The notes under the pieces: model-generated
Seen by the model: the letters and a program-made list of their open reading frames with translations, nothing else
Told to the model about the DNA's origin: nothing
The model's database searches: none
Part shown: positions 28,243-39,829 of the stretch, in pieces
Numbering within the stretch: the stretch's first letter is position 1
Layout of the letters: each line of letters begins with the position of its first letter
NCBI RefSeq assembly: GCF_900090045.1
Contig: NC_041786.1
Span: 3,175,001 to 3,239,000, forward strand
Origin: Plasmodium malariae
Lineage: Eukaryota; Apicomplexa; Aconoidasida; Haemosporida; Plasmodiidae
DNA: 64,000 bases
Reading direction: 5' to 3'
Translations under genes and position numbers: made by a program

Positions 28243-29138
28243 AAATTAAATTAAATTACTGCATTAAACTATTCAAAATGTGGACACATTCATACGAAAA
28301 CAAAAAGTTCACTAAGAGAAAAAGAAATACAAATTTCATGATATGGAAATACTCTCCAAAAAAAAAAAAAAAAAAGCTTAAGTTTGCATAATCTTATATA
28401 CAAAACGTACACATTGTTTACACAAAATTTTTAACACATAAGAACAATTTTATAAATAAATGAAAAAAGAAAATCTTTATGGATACATATTCCTTGCAAA
28501 TTTATTAATCATATTTGCTAATTATGTGTTAAGTTACAAAATAAAAAAAAGGAAACTAATGCTCTCCATGTGTAAATAGATACATGTGCGCGTATACATA
28601 TACATACATATGAATACTTTTAGTAGCAAGTATGATCAGCAAAGCGCAAAAAATAAATTTACATTTCATGAGAAAATGTAACTAGTGTAAAGAGTAAAAA
28701 AAAAGGGTAAAAAAAAGGTAAAAAAAAAAAAAGTAAAAAAAAAGGATAAAAAATGAGTAAAATTTATAAATATTGTAAAAATTGTAAAAAAATGTAAATC
28801 ATTACACTACCGGATATGTACGTGCATAGAGTAGTGCACTTTAGAAACACAAATCAAAAGTTACACATCCGACAAATTCTCCAATTTCGTTTATATGAGT
28901 ACATGTACATATACTTACATATGCATATAAAAGCCCACAGATATATTTTACAGAATCATTTTAAAGCTGTACCTTTTATTAATATTCTCCCCTTCGAATC
29001 GCACGATATGTTAGCAGTAGATGTTCCACAGTCTTCTTCATTAAATTTTTTGTTTTGGTTGTATATGTTTATATTTTCATAAGATGTGTATAACGGGGAG
29101 TACATATTTATATTATTCATTTTAATTTTCATTTTCAT
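22160..29138 (-). CDS. MCA2: Metacaspase-like protein with lost catalytic dyad (4 exons)
   Basis: Exons: 29138-28973, 27744-23056, 22863-22416, 22256-22160; total 5400 nt, 1799 aa, in frame at all junctions. The first 1370 residues are Asn-rich low complexity with one short perfect repeat (GVNE, four copies, about 24890-24935). The caspase-like fold occupies about residues 1375-1799. A beta-strand KKALVVTLIYNG starts it; FYFCGYSIKI stands where metacaspases have HYSGHGGQ, and IVFDTTYTS where they have LDCCHSG. The catalytic His is therefore Tyr1458 and the catalytic Cys is Thr1510. The last exons complete the fold (GLLTYCVGKAIE matches the helix after the active site). Exon 2 has no ATG near its 5' end, so an upstream exon is required; exon 1 was chosen because it is open, starts with ATG and ends in the right phase, but its 1.2-kb intron (28972-27745, which includes a ttaaa repeat at 28231-28257) is long and may hide further exons. 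The gene name rests on position next to CPSF3. Confidence 0.85.
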
Positions 29139-31854
29139 TTTTGGAATTTCATACAAACAAATATATGGGTATTTCAATTTTGAAACGGCCAAACATTTTC
29201 AACGGTACTATATTTTTACAAAAACAATATGTAAGTACATTTGTTGGAATGCATTTTTCCTCATTTGGTATAAATTTATTTGATACAAATACGTTAATGC
29301 AATTTATTTATTTGTTTTTTATTTTATTTTATTTTTTTTAACATATATGAATTTAAATAAGTTCAACAGCGCTTTCGTTTAAATGTAACTGTTTTCTGCA
29401 AATTGTTTTAAAAGAGAATATAAATATATAACACAAAAAAAAAAAATAAAAATGAATAAATATATAAAGAAAAAAAATGTGTAGTATGTTTTATTATATG
29501 TATAAAAGTGATTTTTTTATATGTAAAAAAATAGTAATAAAAAATTTACTGTTTTGTGACACGTACATAAATACATATATATTCATGAATATATATACAC
29601 AAAAAATATTTATATATATATTTAAATGGTTAACTCAAATTATCTTACTAAAATTTTATTTTGTTAAAACATGACAAACTTTAAAATTTTTGCACTTTGA
29701 AATTTTCCAAAAATACACGATTCTGAAAATAACAACGTAATATGAAAAAGGATAAGAATAAAAGTGAAAAAAAAAAGAAGGAACATAAAAATTAGCATCT
29801 ATGTGTGCACATAAATGAAGTTATATTTTATAAATTTTTATTTTACATAAAAAATAGTACTTTATGGTTATATTTATGATAAACAGAAAATAATGTAGTA
29901 GTGTGCACGGATATTATAAGTTTTAAAAAAAATAAGTTATTACGATAAAGCAAAAATATTTTAACCTTATAATACGAATTTACTGAATTTCAAAAATGCA
30001 TTATTACACAATCACACAGTTACACAATTACGCAGATACGTTACTTCATTATTAAGTAATTTTACAATTATGTATTTATAGAACTACTTAAATACACAAT
30101 TACAAAATTTCAAAAATATGTAAATGTTTAATTACGAATTTTTTTTTTTTTTTTTTTTTTTGCACACAAATAATCCTTATTCTTTTAAAATAAAATTTAA
30201 TATATTTTTTACCGTTACTTTGTTGAATAACTAATTTTAGATGTATGCATGGAATGCATATAATTATGTTAGTATATGATAGTACCTGCACCCCCCCACC
30301 TATATATACGTTAAACATAAATATGTCGTCTTTGGACAATATGCTGATATTTTTATTAATCATTCCTTCAGTTATTTTAGGTGTATCAAATCATTTTTTT
30401 TTTTACGTTTTTATTTATCAGTAAAGCATTTTATATTTTCAGTAGGAATGATATATTTTATATATCGCTGTTGTTCGGAAAACGTGGAATTAAAATATGG
30501 AAATTATTCATGAATTGTTAATTATTTTTTAAAGGTATATTTTTTCAAATTATTGTAAAGCTGCAACAATTAAGAAAATTAAAAATATCATATGAAAGAA
30601 AAATTTATAATCTATTATTTTCCACTTACGTTTTAAACTATGCGAGAATAATACACCTATAGTTTATATTTATGAATAAAATACATTACTGAACTGTGAA
30701 CAGTGTTTTATACAAGTACGACGTCCTATATTAGGTGAAAAAGATGTTAAATTAATCCTTTTTTGCTTGCACACATTTAACAGGACAAGCGTTTACTCTA
30801 CCAGAAAAAAAAAGTAAAAATGTTTTACAAAATATTTCCATATATAAATAAATACTATTTATACATCATTTTGTGTATTCATAGTTTCATGAAAATAAGA
30901 GAGGACCTTTTTCAGCTATCGTGGGTGTTGCTTTCATAAAACAGATATTAGTCAAAAAGCTCGTAATTTTTTGTTTTTTTTTATGTCTTCTTTTTGTTCA
31001 TTCATTTTTGAATTTTTCCTTAACTAAATGATTTTTTGGAAGTTGTATTTTTTTCTTTTTTTTTGGTATAAAAAAAGAAAGGAGGACATTATTTTTCTAA
31101 AAAATACAGGACATTGGGAACATAAAATACCACCAGTTCGAAGATATATTCATTTCACCTTTTTTATTTAACTTTTATCTTTCTACACGCTAATATGAAT
31201 TAAGAGCAATTATCAAGCAAAATGAAAAAAATAGAATTAACTTTTAATTCCTAAATTTTTGATCGCAGTACTTTTATTACCTTCTGCAAATACGTAAACA
31301 GGTACAAATGTGCGTATACATAGTTACCGTTTTTTTTAAGAGGTGTTTAATTTAAATCTGCTTGAAGCGAAAAAAAGTGTAAAAGAATAAAATTTACAGA
31401 AAGGCAAAAACTTTTTCATTGTAAGGGTTCATTTTTATCGTTTTTTTGATCGTTCCTTTATCGCTCTCTTGTTGTTCTTATTTTTTTTATATACATGGCG
31501 AATCGTTAAACATTAATGAGTACCTCCAACCTTGCCATGGCTAATGTGTAATATAGAAAAAAAAAGAAATAAAAGAAATTAGGAATAAAACAGTTAAATT
31601 TTAAAATAATTTTCATTTTCTACTATATACGTAAAAAGTTTATAAAAGCCAACTAATTTATATTAATTACACAATAAACAGGAACGGAAAAAATTGTTCA
31701 ATATAAAAATGGTGGAGCAATAATTTATTATACTATTTAGCAATACTTAAACAAAAAAAGCTTTTAAAATGTATAAAATAAAATATTATGCAATATTTAG
31801 CAATTGTTCTTTTTAATATATAAAAGATATTTATATATCTTTAATGAAAAAAAG
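29139..31854. other. Intergenic region upstream of the metacaspase-like gene
   Basis: This 2.7-kb stretch holds the promoter of the minus-strand metacaspase-like gene. I see A+T-rich sequence with poly(A)/poly(T) runs, a short run of C at about 30292-30299, and a possible hairpin made by catggc near 31495 and gccatg near 31537. No protein gene is supported: the ORFs are short and of low complexity. Confidence 0.65.
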
Positions 31855-31863
31855 AAAAAAAAA
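31855..31863 (-). terminator. RNA polymerase III-type T-run
   Basis: On the minus strand nine consecutive T follow the two-hairpin element. It is the first T-run of four or more downstream of the tRNA-Met gene on that strand, so Pol III reading from the tRNA would be expected to stop here and not directly after the tRNA. Confidence 0.6.
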
Positions 31864-31942
31864 CAGCCCAATGGTAGAAGACTACCGATGGGCCAGAAGA
31901 CTTTGTCGGCTAAGCCTGTGGGGTGGCAAGCTTAGCCCTTTT
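31864..31942 (-). ncRNA. GC-rich two-hairpin RNA element abutting tRNA-Met
   Basis: The strongest G+C patch of the window outside the tRNAs. Two hairpins can be read directly. The first pairs 31930-31937 with 31908-31915 (eight perfect pairs, 14-nt loop). The second pairs 31866-31870 with 31889-31893 and, after a 2x2 internal loop, 31873-31877 with 31882-31886, with a four-base loop. The element begins immediately 3' of the minus-strand tRNA and is followed by the T-run at 31855-31863. The plus strand also ends in TTTT (31939-31942), so transcription from the other strand is possible. I see no convincing H, ACA, C or D box and cannot name the RNA. Confidence 0.5.
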
Positions 31943-32015
31943 GGGTAATGTGAGGTTCGAACTCACGACCTCGGGATTATGAGACCCGCGCGCTAACCGA
32001 CTGCGCCAATTACCC
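31943..32015 (-). tRNA. tRNA-Met (CAT), elongator type
   Basis: A complete 73-nt cloverleaf. The acceptor stem is seven perfect pairs (GGGTAAT with ATTACCC); the D arm is GCGC/GCGC; the anticodon stem CGGGT/TCCCG closes loop CTCATAA with anticodon CAT; the T arm GTGAG/CTCAC closes TTCGAAC. There is no intron. The ordinary TTCG T-loop and the first pair G-C are those of an elongator, not an initiator, tRNA-Met. CCA is not encoded. Confidence 0.97.
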
Positions 32016-33308
32016 TTAAATATATATTTTTTTTTTTTAATTAATATCATAAAATAAAAATGCTTATGTCAGCTTTTAAAATAATTCATATATTACGCAT
32101 ATAATATATTTATATACATTTATTTTTATAAATTTAAGCATATATTAACAGTTTTTTTTAAATAAATTTTTATAAGTCCTAACTAATCCTCTTTCTTATA
32201 TATGTAAAGTATGTTTTTCCTATTTATAACTATATTTAAATTAGGTATTTATTGTATACATTTATGTACATCATATTTTAAGCTCACTCTTGTAAAATTA
32301 AAAAAAAAAGGGCATTTTCATACACATATTTTTTTAATATCAATTATTAAATTATTAAAAAATTTCTAGTATTTTTTATGTGAAAAGAATAAAAAAATTT
32401 TCTTTTCAAATTTCTGTTATGCTTAATTAACCAAAATATTTATTTAGAACTTGAAAGAGGGGCTACATATAACTGTTTATTTTCTTCTTTAAATATTGCT
32501 TTACAATATTTAAGAAAAAATAAAAAAAAAATAAAAAAAAACTTATATTTTATATATAGTAGATTTATAAAAATGGAAGGAGCCAATAAATATAAAAACA
32601 CTCAAAGGATAAACGTAATTGAAATATTTCGTTTAAATATCTACATTTTCAAAATTACATTGGATGAGAAAAGAACACACATAAAAAAACAAATTCTTAT
32701 AAAAAAATCATTAAAGATATTATATTATACATTTATTTTACATTTAATAAAGAAAAAAAATAAAAATAAAAATAAAGAAAATAAAATAAAAGAATATTAT
32801 TTTTACCTCGTACATATTTTGCCTTTCTAGAAAAAACCCTAAAATATATATACATATTTATGTATGATTCAAAGAATGACATTCTTTTTACGTATACGCT
32901 CTACTTTCAATCTGAATAAAGTATAATATATAATTAATATATTCCTTATACAAAATTATGAATGCATTTAATATTTATATTACTTAACCTATTCTCCCTT
33001 TTTAAATCTTACCTTTACATTTTTTGTGCCATGTGTACTTTGTAAGCTTACATGTAATTCATTTCTACATAGTATTGAACAATTTATATTTAAGATTTGA
33101 TAAAAAGCACAGTTATATTTATAAAACTTTTCTCTGCTTCTTTCACTGCACCCATTAATTTTTTTTTTTTTGGGTTAATAACCACTTAAATACTGCTTAT
33201 TAAGTCACATATAATTTATTCTCTAGAATATCAGTTGTGATTTTTTTTTTTTTTAGTTTTAATTTTTTTTTTATATATGTATCACTTCATATTAGAATTA
33301 ATAAAATT
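32016..33308. other. Spacer between two tRNA genes
   Basis: About 1.3 kb of A+T-rich sequence with T-runs at about 33158-33170 and 33240-33254, the second shortly upstream of the selenocysteine tRNA. The plus-strand ORF at 32573-32830 is Lys/Asn/Ile-rich and has no sign of being real. Confidence 0.65.
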
Positions 33309-33398
33309 GCACCGATGAGTTAGCATGGTTGCTAAGTGTGACTTCAAATCATTTGGCGTAAGTTCTTTGCGCAGAGGTTCGATTCCTCCTTCGGTGCG
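33309..33398 (+). tRNA. Selenocysteine tRNA (TCA)
   Basis: A 90-nt class-II-like tRNA with anticodon TCA in loop CTTCAAA, which reads UGA. The features are those of eukaryotic tRNA-Sec: a long acceptor stem (GCACCGATG with CTTCGGTGC, one mismatch), a six-pair D stem TTAGCA/TGCTAA with a four-base loop, a long variable arm (about 33351-33373), T arm GAGG/CCTC with TTCGATT, and discriminator base G. It delivers selenocysteine to the small set of selenoproteins known from Plasmodium. The alternative, a UGA-suppressing Ser or Leu tRNA, is unlikely because the six-pair D stem is diagnostic. Confidence 0.93.
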
Positions 33399-35447
33399 TA
33401 TTGATATATAAACAATGATTTGTGTAAAAATGTAGTAATACGTGTACATAATTTTGTATGTTTATTTAATAAAAATGCTCTCATTAATCTTTAAATAAAT
33501 TTAAATAAATATATGTATAACATGGGGAATTATGATTTTCTATCAAATTAGCGTTAATTTATTTGGCACAAGCACAGACATATAAACGTAGAGAAAATAA
33601 TGCAAAGGATAACGAGTATTGTAGTAAAAAGAAAACATAGGAAAATTACATTTTTAATAAATATTACATACTTCCTAATTACACTACTGTAATAATGGGA
33701 TAGAGGCCTACATATATTCTTAAAAAAAGGAATTAATAGTGATACAAACGGTACAAGTGTAGTGATTATTATACGCACACACATATATGTTCACATGCAG
33801 ACGCATCTACACCCCACATTCTTATATTTATGCATATATATATGTATCGTGATAGATAAAAACACCCTTCTTTATTAACATTTTATTCACATTGATATCT
33901 TTTTGTTCCTATAGAATTACAATAAATTACAAATATGTGCGGTTTCATTTTACCTATGATTTTTTTTATTTTTTATTTCGAAAAAAATTAGCTTTTATGA
34001 AAAGTAACATGAAATTTATTTTTTAAAGAATGTCTAACATCATCATAATTACAGATAATAGAACCGATAGCAAACTTATATGTGTATTTATGCTTTATAT
34101 TTAAAAAAAAGGCTTTTGAAATTTATTTTTTTTTTGATCCAGGACAAATGTGAAATGTTTTGCATTATGACATGAATGATCCACATTTTAATTTAAATAG
34201 ATATAGGAATATTATTTTAGTGGAACGAGGAGTAGTCAGTGTGTTACCTATATATATATAGACAGATAGATAAATAGTTACATACATACGGACTAAAAAC
34301 TTTTTGAAATAATAAAAATATATATGTGCCTTTAAGCCATATATTTTATTAAGAAAAATTGAACAAGTTATACTGGTTAGATAGTTGGGAAAAAAAATGC
34401 ATAATTTGGAAATCATTCATAAATAGGAATTTTAAAATATTATCCTTTGAATGGCACCAATTATTTTACTAACAAAAAATATAAAAATGTATAAATAATT
34501 GGTGAGAACTTAAAAAAGGAGTAACAAAAAAAAAAAAAAAAAAATTTTTTTTTATGATCAAGTTATATCTTCCTATTAGGTTTTATTTCTTAGCAACGGA
34601 AAAAGTGGTTTATAATAATAAAAAATCTATAACATTATAAAACTGTTTTTCTCTGAGTTCTAAGTATAGTTCTGCGTAGAGTAGTAATATGTATTTATGT
34701 GAAGTATACATACATATATATATATGCATATGAATTTTATTTTATTGTTCTCCTTTTTTTTAGAGGCACCACTAAAGCTACAATTAATATGTCTATGATT
34801 TATCAACAATTTTAAAAACTTGCGACTTATGGTCTTTGGTACATTAATATTCTTTTTATTTTTTTTAAAGAAGTATTTATCATATCTGTGCTATATACGG
34901 TAGTTCTTTCTTTTTTCTAAAAAATTTTACGTGAATGTTTACACACTAATATTTTTTTTATTTTATTATTATATGTTTTTTGTTTTTTTTAAATAAATTT
35001 ATTAACTTATATTTCTACATTTTAAATATTTATAATAACCTTTTCAGTTTTATTGTAAGTTTTTCACCTTTACTTTATCAAAGTTTTTTCTTTACACAAT
35101 ATCTAACTTAATGTCGTCCATGAAGAATTATTTTTGCTTATAATGCAAGTATATTATTATTAGTTTCCTTTCTTGTGTACCTATTGCCTCTTATGGTAAA
35201 AGAAATCAATTGTACATAACTTTCTTCCATCTATTCATCGTTGAACTGGTATAAACTTCATAAGTATGATATGTATATATATAACATTATTTACGAATTT
35301 TTCTAAATATTTATGAATGCGTATTATTAAAAAAAAATAAGTAAATAGTAAAGAACAGATATGACCTAGGCCAAAGGATAAACATAACTTAAATATAGAC
35401 ATGCATATAATCTTCGTACAAGCAGAAATACAACTTAAACAACAGAA

Positions 35448-35678
35448 ATGCAACTTGAAAAAAAAAAACGATCTAAACGGAAGCACCAATATGATCTAAT
35501 TAAAAAAATGAAATTAGTTGCACAATGTGATAATGACTTTTTCGAGGAAATTTATTATATTATATATATTTTTTCATATTGTTCCACATCTGAATTATTA
35601 TATTGCATGTTTCTATTTCTCCTAAGTTTTAAAGAACATAAAAAGATAAAAATTGATATGTGCATAAAAAATATATGA
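35448..35678 (+). CDS. Possible small protein, 76 aa, unassigned
   Basis: An ATG-initiated ORF with a basic N-terminus (MQLEKKKRSKRKHQYDLIKK) and then a more mixed composition including acidic residues, Cys and Gln, which is less microsatellite-like than other intergenic ORFs here. The second half is hydrophobic and could span a membrane. No family is recognised and no exon partner is evident. Chance remains the more likely explanation. Confidence 0.2.
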   Translation: MQLEKKKRSKRKHQYDLIKKMKLVAQCDNDFFEEIYYIIYIFSYCSTSELLYCMFLFLLSFKEHKKIKIDMCIKNI

Positions 35679-35954
35679 AATAAATATAGTACATAAAAAT
35701 AAATTAAAAATGTTGTAAAAAATAGTAGTATATGGTAAATACAGTAATAAAAATTAAAAAAATTTATTATTTAAAATGTTATTAAATAAAAACATTAAAA
35801 TACAGATAATAATAAAGAACAAAATGGTAAACAAAACAATAATGAAGCAAAAAGAAATATTATTAATAGTGAACACGCAATAAACACACTTCACTAAAAT
35901 GAAAAATAAAATAAAAAACAAGAAAAAAAAAAAAATTTAAATTTAAATAAATAA

Positions 35955-36072
35955 ATAAATACATATATATATATATATTTATTTATATATATATAATTTT
36001 ATATTTACTTACTAATATATATATACATATATATATTTATATATATATATATAATTTTATATTTACTTACTA

Positions 36073-36130
<58 letters not shown>

Positions 36131-36175
36131 ATATTTACTTACTAATATATATATACATATATATATTTATATACT
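35955..36175. repeat. AT-only tandem block, unit about 60-75 bp
   Basis: Three to four copies of a unit containing aattttatatttacttac, then ctaatatatatatacatata, then a variable (TA)n run. The middle copy has a longer (TA)n stretch. It lies about 350 bp upstream of SEC62. Confidence 0.8.
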
Positions 36176-36519
36176 TTTATTTATACATATTTTTATTTAT
36201 ACATATTTGTACTTTTATATATATAAATATATATATTTACGAGAGGAAAACAATATAAAGAAAAGGAAATAAAAAAAGGATAAAGTACAATAAATAATTA
36301 ATAGCATAAAATTAAAAAAAAAATTATCTAAGAAATTTACAAAATAATAATAGAAATAGTAATAATAACACAGAAATAAATAGAAAACTGCTAACGCACA
36401 GACTGGAACATACGAGAAAAATATAATGATATTATTGTACAAAAATAGTTTTCTATATTAAAGAAAATATAATTTTTTTTTTCATTAATGTTTTTGTTTT
36501 TCTACTAATTTAGGAAAAG

Positions 36520-38294
36520 ATGAGCGGAACAGAGGTAAAAATGCATCTTTTTAATGAATTCAGCATTTCATATTATAAAACATATACTTGTTTATACATA
36601 ATGGGTTTACACATTTAGATTCCATGAAGTCGATTTAATGTTTTTATATGATTATTATGCAAGTATAGTTATCGGTTATTTTATTTTCCTTTAATTTTTT
36701 TTTTTTTTTTTTTTTTTTATGTTTGATATGTATATAATCACTTAACATCTTTGGTTTTCCTTTTTGCTAGTTGTTTAAAAAATTTAAAACATGAATAATA
36801 AAGAAGAAACAACAAAATTAATAATTAGGAGAAATATTCGTTGGTGCATACGTATATCTGTGAATATATATGTGTATATGTGTATTTGTGTGCGTGATAT
36901 ATATATATATATATATATATGAATACCTATGTAAGAACACATATGGACGTCTACTCACTTGAATTTGCAGGAATTAAATCCTGATATGCTTGGAGTGTTG
37001 AAGTGCGCCTTCGAGGAAGGAGTCAAGGTAAAGAGCGCAGCAGAAGTAGGAAAAAGAGCAGTAGAATATTTTAGAGGAGATGATTTTGTGCATTTTTTAA
37101 GCACGAAGAAAGATATGTTAAAGAAAAAGTTTCCAAATTTATTTATTGGGAGAAGTTTAGATGAGATGAAAGATATAGAAGAATTTGCTGAATTATTTAT
37201 ACAACAAGGATATATATATAAAGCTCAATATAAACCAATTAAAGGAATAAATGAAAAGGATGAAAATGGAGTATATAAGAGGCCCAAATGGCCAAAGAGA
37301 TTAATTATGACTTCAAAACAAAATTTTGATAAAACAAGTTTTTATATTTTAGTGCATGAAAGGAATAAGAAATTACAATATTTTATGTTAGTAATCTTAA
37401 TATCGATTGTTTTATTATGTTGTATGTTTCCTGTTTGGCCTTTGAAATTAAAATTGGCATTATGGCATTTGTCTGTTGCATTTATAGCTTTAATATCAGT
37501 TATAATAGTAGGAAGATTATGTACTTTTATTTTCTTCTGGTTTTTTGGAGTTGATTATTGGATATTTCCAAATTTATTTGATGAAGAATGTAATGTTGTT
37601 GAATCGTTTACACCATTTCATTCATGGGTATATAGAAATGATACTTGGATTCTTGTAATTGCTAGAATGTTTACTGCTGTTTTGTTAGCTATAGGTATAC
37701 ATCAACTGGGAAAAACACACTCAATATCAGATATTAGGGATTTTGCAACTCAGTCCTTTATTGATATAATAGAATGGGGAAATAAGAAATTAAGCGATTC
37801 TCCTGAAAATGTTTCCATGTATAAATCCATTGGTGCAAAATCAGCATTCGAAAATCAGGCAGAAGATGAGGAAGAAATAGTTTATGATGAGAATGAAGAA
37901 AATTATGACTGTCTTAGGAAATGTGGATTTCAAACGTTCGAAGAATTAGTCAGGAAGTGCTTTTTAAAATGTGAATGCATGGAGGTAAGGGCTCATTATA
38001 TTAATGAAATAATAAATAAAAAAATTGTCGTAATGAATGATGAAATTATGAAAAAGCAACAATATTTATGAAAATATTGCTCCTACTGTTGTAGATTACG
38101 AGTTGTCCTATTTTTCAATATGATTATTTTGTTTTACTTTTTAACATTGTTAATTTATTTTTATTATTTTTTTTTTTTTTTAGAAAATTATTAACTCAGA
38201 TTGTTACAAGAATAAATGTTCCAGAGTAACTAAGGAGGTTTTATATGAGGCATATAAGGAAGTTTGTTTTGGAAAAAAGGAGAATAAAGATTAA
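36520..38294 (+). CDS. SEC62: SEC62, ER protein translocation membrane subunit (3 exons)
   Basis: SEC62 works with SEC63 and the SEC61 channel in post-translational import into the ER. Exon 1, 36520-36534, encodes only MSGTE. Exon 2 is 36971-37984 and exon 3 is 38184-38294; all junctions are phase 0, giving 379 aa. Family features seen: an N-terminal cytosolic domain with VEYFRGDDFVHFL and KRPKWPKRL, two adjacent membrane segments (about residues 140-162 and 168-200) joined by the short PVWPLKLKLALW loop, the FGVDYWIFPNLFDEE block after them, and a later hydrophobic segment (WILVIARMFTAVLLAIGIHQL). The tail is acidic. The first Met in exon 2's open frame (36959) lies before the acceptor and is not used; the tiny first exon was chosen because GAG|GTAAAA and TTGCAG|GAA join in frame and give a normal SEC62 start. 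Confidence 0.95.
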
Positions 38295-39255
38295 GAAAAA
38301 ATTTTTTGTTTAACTTTTGTGCAATATTTATATTTTGAATACTTCCCATGTTTTCCTAGAAAACTGGGGAAGTAATGTACACACACAAAATAACCGTTTG
38401 AATCGATTAAATGTCCATTGATTTTGTTTTTTTCCATTTTTGATTATATATAATCAAATTTATATATTTTCTTTATTAAGAATTAATATGTTATTATATT
38501 TGTTTCATTTTATTGTGTTTTGTCATATTTTCTCCATTTTTTTTTTTTTTTTTTATTCCCTTTATCCCTTTATATTCTGTGCATTTCTTTTCTTTTTTTC
38601 TTTGCTGCTATTCTACTAAATTCTTTACAAATATATGTAAAGGATTTTTATATACATATGTTAATTTTTTGTATTTTGAAATACAATATGTAAAAATAAA
38701 CAAGAGTATTTTTTATGGTATTTGTTTTTTTAAATAATTCTTTTAAAGGTTTTTATAACACCGTGATTACTTTGTATCCTTTGAGCATGTTGAAATGCAA
38801 CTCATTTAATTTTAAAATTATTTCGTCATTGTAAATTTTGTTAATTTTTTCTTATTAAAGGGTGTTACATATATATATATAATATATATATGTACATATG
38901 TATTTGCATAAAATATACATGAATTAATGAACAAAATCAACAGAACGAACATGAATTAAAATTATTAAGGGTGTATAAGCCAAGAGAAACAAAAAATATA
39001 AGGTAAAAAAAAAAAAAAAAAGCATTTATGAACGCATAAGCGAAGCAATAAATAATAGAATAAACAGTAGAAAAAATGCAACGATAACAATTTTTTTTTG
39101 CACATTGAATAAAGCGAGCATATACATATATATATATATATATATGTGTGTAAGATAAAAAACATAAGAAAAAGTAATATTAGAAAACTCCATAACTATT
39201 TTTAATAGTTTATGGTACGTAATGTATACTAAAAAAAAAAACGCAGGAGAGGAAA
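38295..39255. other. Intergenic region between SEC62 and bL20
   Basis: Nearly 1 kb of A+T-rich sequence between two plus-strand genes, so it should hold the SEC62 3' UTR and the bL20 promoter. T-runs lie at about 38536-38554 and a poly(A) run at about 39006-39020. ORFs here are Phe/Tyr/Ile-rich and not credible. Confidence 0.7.
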
Positions 39256-39438
39256 ATGAAATTACCAAGAGAAGTAGTTTTTCAAGTAGCAAAAGGTTTT
39301 CGAGGGAGAAGCAAAGGATGCTTTAAAATTGCTAGAAGCAGAGCAATGAAGGCATTGCTCTATTCGTATATCATGCGGCGTCAAAGATATAGGCGACTAA
39401 GGGTAATTTTAGCTCTTTGTAGGGAAAAATAATAAATA

Positions 39439-39479
<41 letters not shown>

Positions 39480-39829
39480 GTGCATACAATTATTTGTATA
39501 TATGCAGTTGCGTGTGTATATATATAGAGTTACATGTTCATGTATATCGTAATTATGTGCATATATAAAAATTTTTAACTCATGAAGTGTTAAAATTGTT
39601 TACTTGTAAGGTTCACTGGATAGCTAGCATAAACAGAGCGTGTAGGGAATGGAAGTTTACCTATTCTCATTTTATGTATAGTTTATTAAATAATAACATT
39701 CTTCTAAATAGAAAGAGTTTGTACACCCTATGCTACACAGAACCAGTAAGTTTCAAATGCTTGATAGACGAATCAAAATATATTTTTTTCCAAAGAAAAC
39801 TCAAGTTTAGAGACATATCACAGCTTTAG
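39256..39829 (+). CDS. Organellar 50S ribosomal protein bL20 (2 exons)
   Basis: Bacterial-type L20 binds 23S-like rRNA and is needed early in large-subunit assembly. Exon 1 is 39256-39402 and exon 2 is 39611-39829, joined in phase 0 at LR|VHW; 121 aa, close to the bacterial length. Diagnostic blocks are VAKGFRGRSKGCFKIARSRAMKAL, YIMRRQRYRRLR, WIASINRACRE and YSHFMYSLLNNNI...NRK, in the order found in L20. The protein starts almost at the domain with no long presequence or signal peptide, which argues for the mitochondrion over the apicoplast, though targeting is inference. The gene is convergent with the giant minus-strand gene, 378 bp away. Confidence 0.9.

Larger units (their letters stand above)
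33399..36519. other. Intergenic region upstream of SEC62
   Basis: About 3.1 kb ending in the SEC62 promoter. It contains poly(A)/poly(T) tracts (for example 34527-34552), an AT-rich tandem block at 35955-36175 and one low-confidence small ORF at 35448-35678. An acceptor-like sequence (ttctactaatttag) ends at 36513, seven bases before the SEC62 ATG, and may mark a 5' UTR intron. Confidence 0.65.

Noticed and set aside
29477..29674. Small plus-strand ORFs between the metacaspase-like gene and the tRNAs
   Set aside because: They consist of Tyr/Ile/Phe/Lys runs expected from A+T-rich spacer and have no splice partners.
33300..36500. Centromere
   Set aside because: Plasmodium centromeres are about 2 kb of nearly pure A/T. 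The A/T-only part here is about 250 bp and interrupted by ordinary sequence.
36959..36970. Met at 36959 as the SEC62 start
   Set aside because: It lies in the intron just before the acceptor at 36970; the spliced start MSGTE at 36520 gives a better N-terminus.
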